The notes beneath the pieces were generated by a model, which ran no database searches, was not told where the DNA came from, and saw only the letters and a program-made list of their open reading frames with translations. From positions 1 to 40,063 of the forward strand of contig JAEDGK010000002.1 of NCBI GenBank assembly GCA_016297555.1: a stretch of 40,063 nt of DNA, in the 5' to 3' direction. How positions within the stretch are numbered: position 1 is the stretch's first letter; the number at the start of each line of letters is the position of its first letter. Below are positions 16,037 through 24,111 of the stretch, piece by piece. This stretch comes from Clostridiaceae bacterium. GTDB lineage: Bacteria > Bacillota > Clostridia > Oscillospirales > Acutalibacteraceae. A program made the position numbers and the translations under genes.

Positions 16037-17398
16037 ATGTTGGCTTTAATCAAAAAAATAATTTCGGCAGTTGTTGCCTTTATAATATCGGTTTCGCCCT
16101 TTGCGTCGGCTCCCGACCCCGAGCCGAAATGCGCGCCCGAGTTTAACGGCACATTTTTGCAGTCATGGCTCAGCAGTTCGTGGGATGATGAACGCTGGCA
16201 GACCGAGATTGAAAATATGCAAAAGGCGGGGATTAAATATCTGATTTTGCAGGATGTTGCAAACAAGGCTTATAAATCCTCGGGCGGCGGTTGGAGCATT
16301 TATTATGACAGCGCTCTGCCCGTGTTTGATACAGCCGAGCGCTCGCCTGATGTTATCGAGGCGGCTCTGCGAAACTGCAAGGGAACAGATATAAAGGTTT
16401 TTGTGGGGCTCGCCATGTTTGACGATTTCTGGACGGAGGGCGCAATCACGGCTCAGTATGCCGAAATGTGCGCCGTTGCCGCCGATATGGCGGAGGAAAT
16501 CTACGGCAAATATTACAGCTGCTATTCCGAGAATTTTTACGGCTGGTATTTTACTCCAGAGTTCAATAATATACTGACCTGTCAGGTCAATATTAACGGG
16601 CTTTGCAAAGGGCTGAATGTCATTCTTGACAGAATTAACGCCGTCAATCCCGATTTACCCCTGCTTTTCAGCCCGTTTTTTGCCGAATATCTCGCCGCGG
16701 GACCCGTTGTAACTCTTGCAAACCTTGTCCGCCTTTTAAACGGCGCACATCTGCGTGACGGAGATATATTTGCTCCGCAGGATGCGGTCGGTGCGCTTTG
16801 GACAAAAGAAGACAATCTTGAAAGAAACTGGAAAATGTATGCTCAGGCAGTCAAGGCGGCAAATGCCGATATCAGGCTGTGGGCTAACTGTGAAAACTTT
16901 AATCTCAGCTTTGCCGACACGGCTTTTGACGGCATTCTCACACGCCCCGCAACAGAAAATACGCAGGTTGTAACTGCAACGCTTGACAGGTTTGTGCGCC
17001 AAATGCAGGCAGCGTCGCTCTATGCGGAGAATATCATAACCTTTTCATATAATCACTATTTCAGCCCCGAGCTTGTAAATCCGATTTTTATTGAAACTTA
17101 TCTTGACTATCTGAAAAACGGGCATAAGCTTGAAAGCGAAGCTCCCTCGGCGGTTGAAAATTTCAAAAAATCCTCTGCCGAAAACGGCGTTTCCCTTAGC
17201 TGGGATGCGGCTTCGGATAATTTCGGGATTGCATATTACCGAGTTGAGAAAAACGGAGAATTTTTCGCCCGTGTTGAAATGTGCTTTGACTCTCCAGAGC
17301 TTGCCTTAACGGACGAAAGCGGCAAAATAAGCGACAGCTATGTTATAACCGCCTTTGACGCGGCGGGTAATGCTTCGGCATCCTCTGCGGCGGTATAA
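16037..17398 (+). CDS. Secreted DUF4434-type (glycoside-hydrolase-like) protein with a C-terminal Fn3-like domain
   Basis: The 453-residue protein has an N-terminal signal or anchor helix (about 1-24). A TIM-barrel-like domain follows, with FNGTFLQSW, WQTEIENMQKAGIKYLILQ, FYGWYFTPEFNN and RLWANCENFN; these match my memory of the DUF4434 family, thought to be a sugar hydrolase relative. The last 90 residues (SWDAASDNFGIAYYRVEKNG to SYVITAFDAAGNASASS) look like a fibronectin type III or Ig-like module. E and D residues in the barrel could be catalytic but cannot be assigned. GGAG precedes the ATG, and the gap to the MATE gene is 16 bases. Substrate unknown. Confidence 0.78.
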   Translation: MLALIKKIISAVVAFIISVSPFASAPDPEPKCAPEFNGTFLQSWLSSSWDDERWQTEIENMQKAGIKYLILQDVANKAYKSSGGGWSIYYDSALPVFDTAERSPDVIEAALRNCKGTDIKVFVGLAMFDDFWTEGAITAQYAEMCAVAADMAEEIYGKYYSCYSENFYGWYFTPEFNNILTCQVNINGLCKGLNVILDRINAVNPDLPLLFSPFFAEYLAAGPVVTLANLVRLLNGAHLRDGDIFAPQDAVGALWTKEDNLERNWKMYAQAVKAANADIRLWANCENFNLSFADTAFDGILTRPATENTQVVTATLDRFVRQMQAASLYAENIITFSYNHYFSPELVNPIFIETYLDYLKNGHKLESEAPSAVENFKKSSAENGVSLSWDAASDNFGIAYYRVEKNGEFFARVEMCFDSPELALTDESGKISDSYVITAFDAAGNASASSAAV

Positions 17399-17412
17399 TA
17401 AAGCAGAATAAA

Positions 17413-17450
17413 AAAGAGCGTTCAGCGGAATTTTTCGTTGAACGCTCTTT
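17413..17450. terminator. Bidirectional terminator between convergent operons
   Basis: A 12-bp perfect stem, AAAGAGCGTTCA (17413-17424) and TGAACGCTCTTT (17439-17450), with a 14-base loop. On the minus strand it is followed by a TTTTTTATT run. It serves the operon ending at 17398 and the gene ending at 17455. Confidence 0.88.
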
Positions 17451-17454
17451 GAAT

Positions 17455-18375
17455 TTATCTTAGGATTTTTTCTCCGTCAAAAACAAATATTCCGAATGCG
17501 TCGCCTGTTTTGTTGCCTGCAATAAGCCAGTCGGCATAGGCTCGGCGCAGCGAGGTATCTCTCGGCAGCTTGTCATAGGGCAGGTCGGAATATTTTCCGA
17601 AAACCCTCCAGCCGTTGGAGAAGCCCTCTTTTTCGCTGTGGCAGATTATTTCAAAATCATCCATAAATTTCAGAATATTGGAGTTTTTCGGCAGAAATTC
17701 GCGGTGTCGCGGGAAAAGCAGCCATGAGCCGCAGCCGAAAACCGCCTTGCCGTCGGGGAAATACTTTCCGAAAGCCCCGTAAGCTTTTTTGTATGACTCA
17801 AGCCTTATTTCATCCGTTATCGGAACGCCGGAGGAGGGGATGTGAAAATTAATGTAATAATCGCCCTCTTTGATTTCTTTTCCGCATTTTGTAACTAATT
17901 CATCATTGGGGCTGAACTGCCTCATTTCATATTGAAATCTGCCGAGAGCAATTCTTGTCATGTCAAAGAAGCCGTAATACCAGTCGGCAACAAATATTCC
18001 GGGAATCTCCTCGCAGTCAACGCACTCTTTAAATTTATAGCGCATATCCGCCATTGTGTCCCAATATATTTCTTCGGGAAATCCCGATAAATGCCAGCGG
18101 CTTTTGAGTATTTCGGCGCAGGCAAGCAAAAAGATAAAATGAAGAGTATATTTATTTATTCCCTTTTCTTCGGCAAGAGCGGAAACCTTTTCAAGAGCTT
18201 GCTTCAAATCGCCCGCCTGCGGAAACATATAGCCGTTAACGGCTTCGTCAAAGCTGTCTGCAAATTCGGGCTCGGAGTCAAGCCGTTCCAAAACCTGAGT
18301 AAAAACTTCAACGGCGTTCTCGGGATATGAATAACGCTCAAAAAAAGCTTTTACAAATTCGTTGTTATGTTTCAT
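17455..18375 (-). CDS. Acyltransferase-domain protein (GNAT-like, two-domain)
   Basis: The 306-residue soluble protein resembles a clostridial family with an N-terminal helical domain and a C-terminal GNAT-like acyltransferase domain, known to me from PF18082/PF18164-type proteins; this is memory of the pattern, not a search. Features include FLLACAEILKSRW, DWYYGFFDMTRIALGRFQYEMRQF, NFHIPSSGVPIT and FGCGSWLLFPRH. The substrate is unknown. The start at 18375 is chosen because GGAG lies seven bases upstream; the longer frame to 18441 would run deep into azlD. It follows azlD by 16 bases, so it is probably in that operon. Confidence 0.7.
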   Translation of the reverse strand: MKHNNEFVKAFFERYSYPENAVEVFTQVLERLDSEPEFADSFDEAVNGYMFPQAGDLKQALEKVSALAEEKGINKYTLHFIFLLACAEILKSRWHLSGFPEEIYWDTMADMRYKFKECVDCEEIPGIFVADWYYGFFDMTRIALGRFQYEMRQFSPNDELVTKCGKEIKEGDYYINFHIPSSGVPITDEIRLESYKKAYGAFGKYFPDGKAVFGCGSWLLFPRHREFLPKNSNILKFMDDFEIICHSEKEGFSNGWRVFGKYSDLPYDKLPRDTSLRRAYADWLIAGNKTGDAFGIFVFDGEKILR

Positions 18376-18391
18376 AAAACCACTCCGAAAG

Positions 18392-18691
18392 TCAGATAAT
18401 AAGACCCGTAACAAACGCCGCAATGCAGGCGGAAACGGCAACTGCCGTCAGCGGCAGCTTGAAATAGGCAAGTATAATTGCAACAGCCGTTCCCACGGCG
18501 GCGGTTGCCGTGCTTCCCGTTGAATAGAATATTGCGGGGAAGGTCATTGCGCTGAGCACCGCATAGGGAATGTAATAAAGAACGCTTTGCAGAAAGCGGG
18601 ATTTGATTTTATGCCTGAAAGCGGTAAACGGAATCATCCTGATAAGATATGTAACGCCCGCCATAACGGCAATATAAAGAACCATGCTCAT
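18392..18691 (-). CDS. azlD: AzlD-like branched-chain amino acid export subunit
   Basis: Small membrane partner of AzlC: 99 residues with about four hydrophobic helices and the family pattern YLIRMIPFTAFR followed by LYYIPYAVLSAMTFPAIFY. AzlCD exports branched-chain amino acids and analogues such as azaleucine. The start overlaps the azlC stop (ATGA at 18691-18688), with GAGGAG just upstream, indicating translational coupling. Confidence 0.9.
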   Translation of the reverse strand: MSMVLYIAVMAGVTYLIRMIPFTAFRHKIKSRFLQSVLYYIPYAVLSAMTFPAIFYSTGSTATAAVGTAVAIILAYFKLPLTAVAVSACIAAFVTGLII

Positions 18692-19398
18692 TGCTCCTCG
18701 CCCTCCGTTTCTGAAATTTCAACGGGGTAGAGAAGCGCTCCGATAACCGCCGCGGCGATTGCGCTGATTATAATTGCAAAGCCGAAAGAAACCGACGGCA
18801 GAAGAAACTTGAAAGCAATGCTGAAAATCGCCGCAAGGCAGATAACAACAAGGTCTTTTTTGCTCGCTCTTGCGGCGGGGATAATAATGGCTATGAACAT
18901 TCCGTAGAGCATAATTCCCATTGCGGAAGTCAGCGAAGCGGGGAGCGCGAGTCCTGCAAACGCTCCGAGAGCCGTTCCGCTTACCCAGCCGAATGAGGAA
19001 ATGAGTATCAGACCGTACATAAATGACGGCACAAGCCGCTCGGGCTGAGCCGATGCAACGGCAAATATTTCATCTGTTATGCCGAATGATGCGATTATTC
19101 GGTGGGGAGTTGTAAATGAATCGGAGAGCTTCTGCGAGAGCGAAAGACCCATCAGAGAGTAACGCAGATTAATTACGAATTGCGTAATCGCCATTTCGAT
19201 CAGCGTGCCGCCCGAAGCAATTATGCCCACTCCCGCCGCCTGACCCGCAGAGGTCAGGTTTGTAAGAGAAATTATAACCGCGCTTATTGCGCTGATGCCG
19301 GATTTAACAGCCATTATTCCGAAACCGAAAGAAACGGAAAAATAGCCCAAAGCAATCGGAATTCCGCTTGACAGTCCTTTTATAAAAGAAGATTTCAC
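18688..19398 (-). CDS. azlC: AzlC-family branched-chain amino acid exporter
   Basis: The 236-residue membrane protein has the family opening KGLSSGIPIALGYFSVSFGFGIMAVKSGIS and several Gly/Ala-rich helices. With AzlD it forms a two-part exporter. It starts with GTG, with AAAGGA about nine bases upstream. The leader contains a small CGGGC/GCCCG hairpin (19414-19429) just ahead of the ribosome site. A promoter lies at 19437-19465. No Lrp/AzlB-type regulator is nearby. Confidence 0.92.
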   Translation of the reverse strand: MKSSFIKGLSSGIPIALGYFSVSFGFGIMAVKSGISAISAVIISLTNLTSAGQAAGVGIIASGGTLIEMAITQFVINLRYSLMGLSLSQKLSDSFTTPHRIIASFGITDEIFAVASAQPERLVPSFMYGLILISSFGWVSGTALGAFAGLALPASLTSAMGIMLYGMFIAIIIPAARASKKDLVVICLAAIFSIAFKFLLPSVSFGFAIIISAIAAAVIGALLYPVEISETEGEEQ

Positions 19399-19436
19399 TT
19401 GTTACATCCTTTCCGGGCAATGAAGCCCGATTAAGA

Positions 19437-19465
19437 ATTCTATCACAAAGCCTTGCGGAATTCAA
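19437..19465 (-). promoter_or_regulatory. Sigma-A promoter of azlC-azlD
   Basis: Minus strand TTGAAT (19465-19460), 17-base spacer, TAGAAT (19442-19437), about 39 bases before the GTG start. Confidence 0.7.
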
Positions 19466-19487
19466 CTTGTTATTTTATGCTGAATTT

Positions 19488-21032
19488 TTAATGCTTTGAG
19501 CTTTTGAAAGAGTCCTTAATGAGTGATAAAGCGCAGGTGATGATGATTTCAAGATTTCCGCGTGATTCGGCGGCTCTCGGTCCGTCAACGGGCACAAGCT
19601 CGCCTTCTTTTGTCTGCATAAACTGCGGATATCTTTCGCTTGAATGAACCGTGGGCTGTCCGTCAAAGAGTATAGCCCATTTTAAAAATTCAAGGTAAGG
19701 CGCGTCAAATGTGTTATGACCGTTGCCGCGGAAAAACCAAGTGTATTCGGGAAATTCGCAGGTTGATGCGTCAATGGTGAGGTCGGGCGAAATGTGATTG
19801 TGTCCGCAGGCTGTGTTGCGCTGCTCATAGCCCTCGCCGAGAGTTTTGCCGATATCGGAGCAAACGGCGCCGAGGCTCATATAGCCTGTGTCAATGAGCA
19901 GGTCGGAGTGAGTTTCCCTTGCGGTTGTGACGGGTATCGTCGAAATATCATAGCCCATTGCGATGACAACTGCCGTTCCGCTTTTCTTTGCGCTGTGAAT
20001 AAGCTCCTCGACGCGGTTTTGAACATTGTAGTGGTAATAGTCGATTTTCTTGATTAAAGCGTCATATTCCGAATTACCCTTAAAGGTTTTGCTCTTTGCG
20101 CTCTCATAGTATTCATCGGGCACAAAAGACCATACTCCGGGCATTGTGCCCATTGCGTCAATGAGAAATTCGTCTAATATTCTGTCAAACTGTGAATCGA
20201 GAATTTTCTGAACAAAGTCAAGCAGAGCGTCAACAACTCCCATGTCGCTCAAAGCGTCGATAACTGCGCCGATGAGCTGTGCCTTTGCGTTGTCATAGCC
20301 CATAATTCCTTTTATGTATTCACTCAGCTCGTCGCTTTTGCCCGAAACGGAGATTTCTCTGTTGAGCAGGCAGCCGATGAGCGAAAGTCCCTTATATGCA
20401 GGGGAGAGGAAAACGAGTTTTTTAATTCCGCTGCTGCCGTAAAGATGAAGATATGAAGCAACAACGGTGTTGCCCTGGCTGTGGCAGCTCAGAACAATTT
20501 CGTCGTGACCCGTGATATCCTTAACTTTATCAATAAAGGTCTTTAAGCCTTTGGCGTTGTCGATGGGGTCAAGCCGCCAGTCATAGAAATATGTGTATTC
20601 GCCGCAGGGTTCTTCGGAAACTCCGGCAAAATTGTAATTTGTGATTTTGTGAGCATCTGCCGAGGGCATTTCTTTCGGCATTATTCCGACATTCTTCTTT
20701 GATGTGCCGTCGGGGTTGCATGCCATATCGCCGAGCATTTTATCGGCGGCGTCCATTGCATAATCTCCGAAGCTGTCATAGTTGCCCGAAACAAGCACCG
20801 CCGCAACTGCCTTTATAATATCGGGAACTGCGGACATAATCGCGTCCTTTTCGGGAGGAAAAGCGGAAACGCGCGAGTCGCTCTCGGGGTTAAGATAAAG
20901 CGATTCACCGAAGCCGGGCACAAAAACAACGGGCGTTGTGCCGCAGTCGCATTTTTCCGCTGCGGCGAGTGCCGCCGAGGGGACGAGGCAGATAATTACA
21001 AGTGCAAGAATTATGCTGACGGTTCTTTTCAT
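19488..21032 (-). CDS. Secreted LCAT-like lipase/acyltransferase (alpha/beta hydrolase)
   Basis: The 514-residue protein has a signal peptide (about 1-25, cut near ALAAAE). An alpha/beta-hydrolase core follows with VVFVPGFGES (about 36-44, oxyanion region) and the FYDWRLDP motif (about 149-156) typical of lecithin:cholesterol acyltransferase relatives. The nucleophile elbow is CHSQGN with S185; the usual first Gly of GxSxG is replaced by Cys. A late GHNTFD could supply the catalytic His. Family members hydrolyse or transfer acyl groups of lipids. It ends in an amphipathic tail (NLEIIITCALSLIKDSFKSS). The start at 21032 is set by AAAGGAT seven bases upstream and by the signal peptide; longer frames overlap rnhA. 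It lies 38 bases after rnhA on the same strand. Confidence 0.82.
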   Translation of the reverse strand: MKRTVSIILALVIICLVPSAALAAAEKCDCGTTPVVFVPGFGESLYLNPESDSRVSAFPPEKDAIMSAVPDIIKAVAAVLVSGNYDSFGDYAMDAADKMLGDMACNPDGTSKKNVGIMPKEMPSADAHKITNYNFAGVSEEPCGEYTYFYDWRLDPIDNAKGLKTFIDKVKDITGHDEIVLSCHSQGNTVVASYLHLYGSSGIKKLVFLSPAYKGLSLIGCLLNREISVSGKSDELSEYIKGIMGYDNAKAQLIGAVIDALSDMGVVDALLDFVQKILDSQFDRILDEFLIDAMGTMPGVWSFVPDEYYESAKSKTFKGNSEYDALIKKIDYYHYNVQNRVEELIHSAKKSGTAVVIAMGYDISTIPVTTARETHSDLLIDTGYMSLGAVCSDIGKTLGEGYEQRNTACGHNHISPDLTIDASTCEFPEYTWFFRGNGHNTFDAPYLEFLKWAILFDGQPTVHSSERYPQFMQTKEGELVPVDGPRAAESRGNLEIIITCALSLIKDSFKSSKH

Positions 21033-21070
21033 AAATCTTATCCTTTCCGATTTTATATCTGATTTAATTT

Positions 21071-21520
21071 TCATTTTGCATATTCCGATGCTTTTGCGGT
21101 TGCAAGTGCGTCGCACCGCTCGTTTTCGGGATGCCCCGCGTGACCTTTGACCCAAACGATTTTGTATTCGTGCTTTCTGATTTCGGTCAAAAGAGTCTGC
21201 CAAAGCTCGGGATTGAGGACGGGCTTTTTATCAGCTTTTTTCCATCCGTTTTTTGCCCAATTCCATATCCAGCCCTGCAAAAAAGCGTCCGCAACATATT
21301 TTGAGTCGGTATAAATCGTGATGTCGCACTTTTCTTTCAGTCTTTTAAGAGCTTCTATAACCGCGGTCAGCTCCATTCGGTTGTTTGTGGTTGATTTTTC
21401 GCCGCCGCTTAGTTCAAGCTCACGGCTGCCGTAGCGCAGTATTGCTCCCCAGCCGCCGGGGCCGGGGTTGCCCGAGCACGCGCCGTCCGTAAATATTTCC
21501 ACCTTTTTCAGTTCAGCCAT
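21071..21520 (-). CDS. rnhA: Ribonuclease HI
   Basis: Cuts RNA in RNA-DNA hybrids during replication and R-loop removal, in the cytoplasm with Mg2+. The 149-residue protein has the full active site: D12 in [17 protein letters not shown]50 in NRMEL, D72 in YTDSKY, and the [13 protein letters not shown] segment with the mobile His and D137. Length matches the E. coli enzyme, including the basic protrusion ([12 protein letters not shown]). GGAG precedes the ATG. Transcribed from its own promoter, with the lipase gene downstream. Confidence 0.97.
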   Translation of the reverse strand: MAELKKVEIFTDGACSGNPGPGGWGAILRYGSRELELSGGEKSTTNNRMELTAVIEALKRLKEKCDITIYTDSKYVADAFLQGWIWNWAKNGWKKADKKPVLNPELWQTLLTEIRKHEYKIVWVKGHAGHPENERCDALATAKASEYAK

Positions 21521-21549
21521 TTTTTTCTCCGTATAAATGAATTTTATTT

Positions 21550-21578
21550 ATTATAGCATTGTTTTTATGAGGAAACAA
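21550..21578 (-). promoter_or_regulatory. Sigma-A promoter of rnhA
   Basis: Minus strand TTGTTT (21578-21573), 17-base spacer ending in TGC, TATAAT (21555-21550): an extended -10 promoter 29 bases before the ATG. Confidence 0.8.
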
Positions 21579-21647
21579 TAGATAAATCGGTTATTTGGAG
21601 TATTTTTTGCCAATAATATTGCCGAGAAATCAGAAAGGAATGATTTT

Positions 21648-23954
21648 ATGAAGGCGGTAATTATGGCAGGCGGCGAAGGAAGCAGGCTCAGACCCCTGAC
21701 CTGCACCTTGCCGAAGCCCATGGCGAGAATTCTCGGCAAGCCGATAATTGAGTACATTTTTGATTTGCTGTTATCAAACGGAATAACGCAGGCGGCGGTA
21801 ACTCTCGGCTATCTGCCTCATATTGTTGAGAAGCAATATGAAAACGGCTATAAAAATATGCAGCTTGAATTTATTCGGGAGGATGAGCCGCTCGGCACGG
21901 CGGGCAGCGTTAAAAATGCCGCCTCGGATTTCGGAGAGCCTTTTATTGTTATCAGCGGAGATGCTTTGTGCAATTTCGATATTCAAAAAATCGTAACCTA
22001 TCACAAGGCAAGGGGAGCAATGATAACCATTGCCGCAACAGACGCCGCCGACCCGAGGGAATACGGAATTGTTAAGACTGACCGTGAAAGCAGAGTGACG
22101 GGATTTTTGGAAAAGCCGTCTTGGTCTCAGGCCGTCAGCAGCCTTGCAAACACGGGTATTTATATAATAAATCCCGAGTGTCTCGACCTTATTCCCAAGG
22201 GCAAAAAATACGATTTTGCCGCCGACTTGTTCCCGATGATGCTTGAACGGGATATGCCCGTTTATTGCTACCGCTGCTCGGATTATTGGTGCGATGTGGG
22301 CAATATAGAGGCATATCTTAAATGTCAGCGAGATGTTTTTGACGGAAAAATCAAGCCGCCCGTCAGCCCCACGGCAAGCGGAATTTACTCTGAAAAGGGA
22401 TTGCCGAAAGGAAATTACAGCGTTGTGCCGCCTGTGTATATCGGAGAGGAAACCGAGATTGAGGACGGAGCGGTTATCGGTCCTTATACAGTCATTGACA
22501 GCAAATGTTTTATAGGCGCAGGGGCAAAGGTTCGCTATTCCGTTGTTCTCGAAAACAGCTGGCTTGCCTCAAATTCCTCTGTTACGGGCGCTCTTGTCTG
22601 CTCGGGTGCGGCTCTGAAAAGCGGCGCGCAGATGTTTGAAAACAGCGTGGCAGGCTCGGGCAGCGTTATCGGCTCGGGAGCGAGCGTTAAGCCGAATATC
22701 CATATTTGGCCCGGCAAGCTTGTTGGCGCGGGTGCAAGCGTTGCTTCAAATGTTAAATACGGCAGCGTCAGAGCGGAATATCTGAGCGAAAGCGGCGTTG
22801 ACGAGCGGTGCGGCGCGCGGCTCAATGCGGAAACCTGCGTAAGGCTCGGAGCGGCTGTCGGAAGCTCGGGAAACGGCAAAAAAATCGGCGTTGCGGGCGA
22901 CGGCTCCAAAACTGCGTGTATGCTTCGGCTTGCGGTTGAAGCGGGTCTTGTGGGCGCGGGGAGCACGGTATGGGATTTCGGAGAGTGCTTTGAAGCGCAG
23001 CTTAATTTCCTCGTCAATTTCTGCGGGCTCGGCTCGGGGCTTTTTGTAAGCGGAAAAAATTCGCGCGAGGTCAGAATATGCGGTGAGGGCGGGCTTTCCA
23101 TTCCGCGCCGCTTTGAAAGAGAAATAGAGAGCGGAATGTCGAAATGCGAGTTTAAAGAAATTTCCGAAGATGAAATTAAAGGGATTTCCGATATGTCGGG
23201 AGTGAAGCTTCTGTATAATCAGGAGCTGATGAAGCAGGCTCCCTACGGCTTGCAGGGAACGGGCGCGTGCGTTGAATGTGAGAACGAAAGCATTAAAACG
23301 CTGCTCGAAAACTGTATTATGCGGCTCGGCGGGCACGAAAGCGATGAAATCAAGCTTGTCATTGACGGCTCGGGCACAAGGCTGAGTGCGGTTTGCGGCG
23401 GAGAAAAAATCGAATATGAAAAGCTGCTTGCGCTTTGCTGCCTTAATGAAATGAGAAACGGCAGAGATATTGCCGTTCCTTATGACGCGCCCGCTTTTCT
23501 TGATTTGCTTGCAGAGGAAAACGGCAGAAAAGCCTACCGCTATTTAAGCACTCCCGCGGATAATTCGGATTCTTCTGCAAGGCGGCTTGCGGCAAAGCAG
23601 ATTTTTGTCAGAGACGGTCTGTTCCTTGCGGTAAAGCTACTTTCCGTTGCGAAAGAACGGGATAAGAGTATTGCCCGGCTTTTATCGGAGCTTCCCGAAA
23701 AATATATTGTCAGAAAAAGTGTGCGTATCGGCTTTTCGCCCTCAAATCTTGCCGCCGTTGTGGGAGAGGGAGGCGCTCAAACCGATAACGGCTTTGAGGG
23801 AATAAAGCTTGTCAAAAGCGGCGGCAGACTGCTTGTTATCCCCGAAAGAAGCGGTGAAAGAGTGCGCGTTCTCGCCGAAGCGGACAGCATGGAGGCGGCA
23901 GACGAGCTGTGCGCCGACATTGAGGAAAAGCTCAACTCCGCATCGCAGATATAA
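21648..23954 (+). CDS. Sugar-1-phosphate nucleotidyltransferase fused to hexapeptide repeats and a degenerate phosphomutase domain
   Basis: The 768-residue protein has three parts. Residues 1-235 are a nucleotidyltransferase with GGEGSRLRPLT and LPKPM (P-loop-like signature), VISGDALCNFD (metal Asp), and FLEKP. Residues 250-380 are a left-handed beta-helix of hexapeptide repeats (VYIGEETEIEDGAVIGPY). Residues 390-768 resemble phosphoglucomutase/phosphomannomutase domains. The serine loop (T/A-SHNP) is absent: the corresponding region reads FVSGKNSREVRI. The metal loop DxDxDR is reduced to DGSGTR, so this part is probably not a working mutase. Similar fusions are annotated as mannose-1-phosphate guanylyltransferases, but the nucleotide and sugar are not certain. 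AAAGGA lies eight bases before the ATG. Monocistronic as far as visible, with no clear terminator. Confidence 0.88.
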   Translation: MKAVIMAGGEGSRLRPLTCTLPKPMARILGKPIIEYIFDLLLSNGITQAAVTLGYLPHIVEKQYENGYKNMQLEFIREDEPLGTAGSVKNAASDFGEPFIVISGDALCNFDIQKIVTYHKARGAMITIAATDAADPREYGIVKTDRESRVTGFLEKPSWSQAVSSLANTGIYIINPECLDLIPKGKKYDFAADLFPMMLERDMPVYCYRCSDYWCDVGNIEAYLKCQRDVFDGKIKPPVSPTASGIYSEKGLPKGNYSVVPPVYIGEETEIEDGAVIGPYTVIDSKCFIGAGAKVRYSVVLENSWLASNSSVTGALVCSGAALKSGAQMFENSVAGSGSVIGSGASVKPNIHIWPGKLVGAGASVASNVKYGSVRAEYLSESGVDERCGARLNAETCVRLGAAVGSSGNGKKIGVAGDGSKTACMLRLAVEAGLVGAGSTVWDFGECFEAQLNFLVNFCGLGSGLFVSGKNSREVRICGEGGLSIPRRFEREIESGMSKCEFKEISEDEIKGISDMSGVKLLYNQELMKQAPYGLQGTGACVECENESIKTLLENCIMRLGGHESDEIKLVIDGSGTRLSAVCGGEKIEYEKLLALCCLNEMRNGRDIAVPYDAPAFLDLLAEENGRKAYRYLSTPADNSDSSARRLAAKQIFVRDGLFLAVKLLSVAKERDKSIARLLSELPEKYIVRKSVRIGFSPSNLAAVVGEGGAQTDNGFEGIKLVKSGGRLLVIPERSGERVRVLAEADSMEAADELCADIEEKLNSASQI

Positions 23955-23983
23955 TTTTAAAATATATTAAATATTACTAATAC

Positions 23984-24012
23984 TTGACATTCAGGTAATA
24001 AAAGGATATTAT
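23984..24012 (+). promoter_or_regulatory. Sigma-A promoter of the rnj-gdpP-rplI-dnaB cluster
   Basis: TTGACA (23984-23989), 17-base spacer, TATTAT (24007-24012). The predicted transcription start is near G24018. Confidence 0.85.
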
Positions 24013-24017
24013 ATATC

Positions 24018-24042
24018 GTGGGGCACGAGCGTGATGCCCCGC
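24018..24042 (+). promoter_or_regulatory. Hairpin at the predicted 5' end of the rnj mRNA
   Basis: GTGGGGCA (24018-24025) pairs with TGCCCCGC (24035-24042) as an eight-base stem with one G-U pair and a nine-base loop. It begins at about the predicted first transcribed base. 5'-terminal stems are known to block RNase J entry in Firmicutes mRNAs, so this may influence stability of its own mRNA. Confidence 0.55.
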
Positions 24043-24111
24043 CAACATAGAACCGAAACCTTTGAAAATATATCCGAAAATATAAAAGAAATTTTAAGAA
24101 CAGGAGAAAAT

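Noticed and set aside
21033..21203. N-terminal extension of the LCAT-like gene into rnhA
   Set aside because: The extension is basic and unstructured, overlaps rnhA in another frame, and a signal peptide with its own ribosome site begins at 21032.
22535..23336. Two long open frames (188 and 196 codons) antisense to the nucleotidyltransferase fusion
   Set aside because: Compositionally biased sequence (rich in Pro, Ser and Ala in one), with no ribosome site and complete overlap with a convincing gene.
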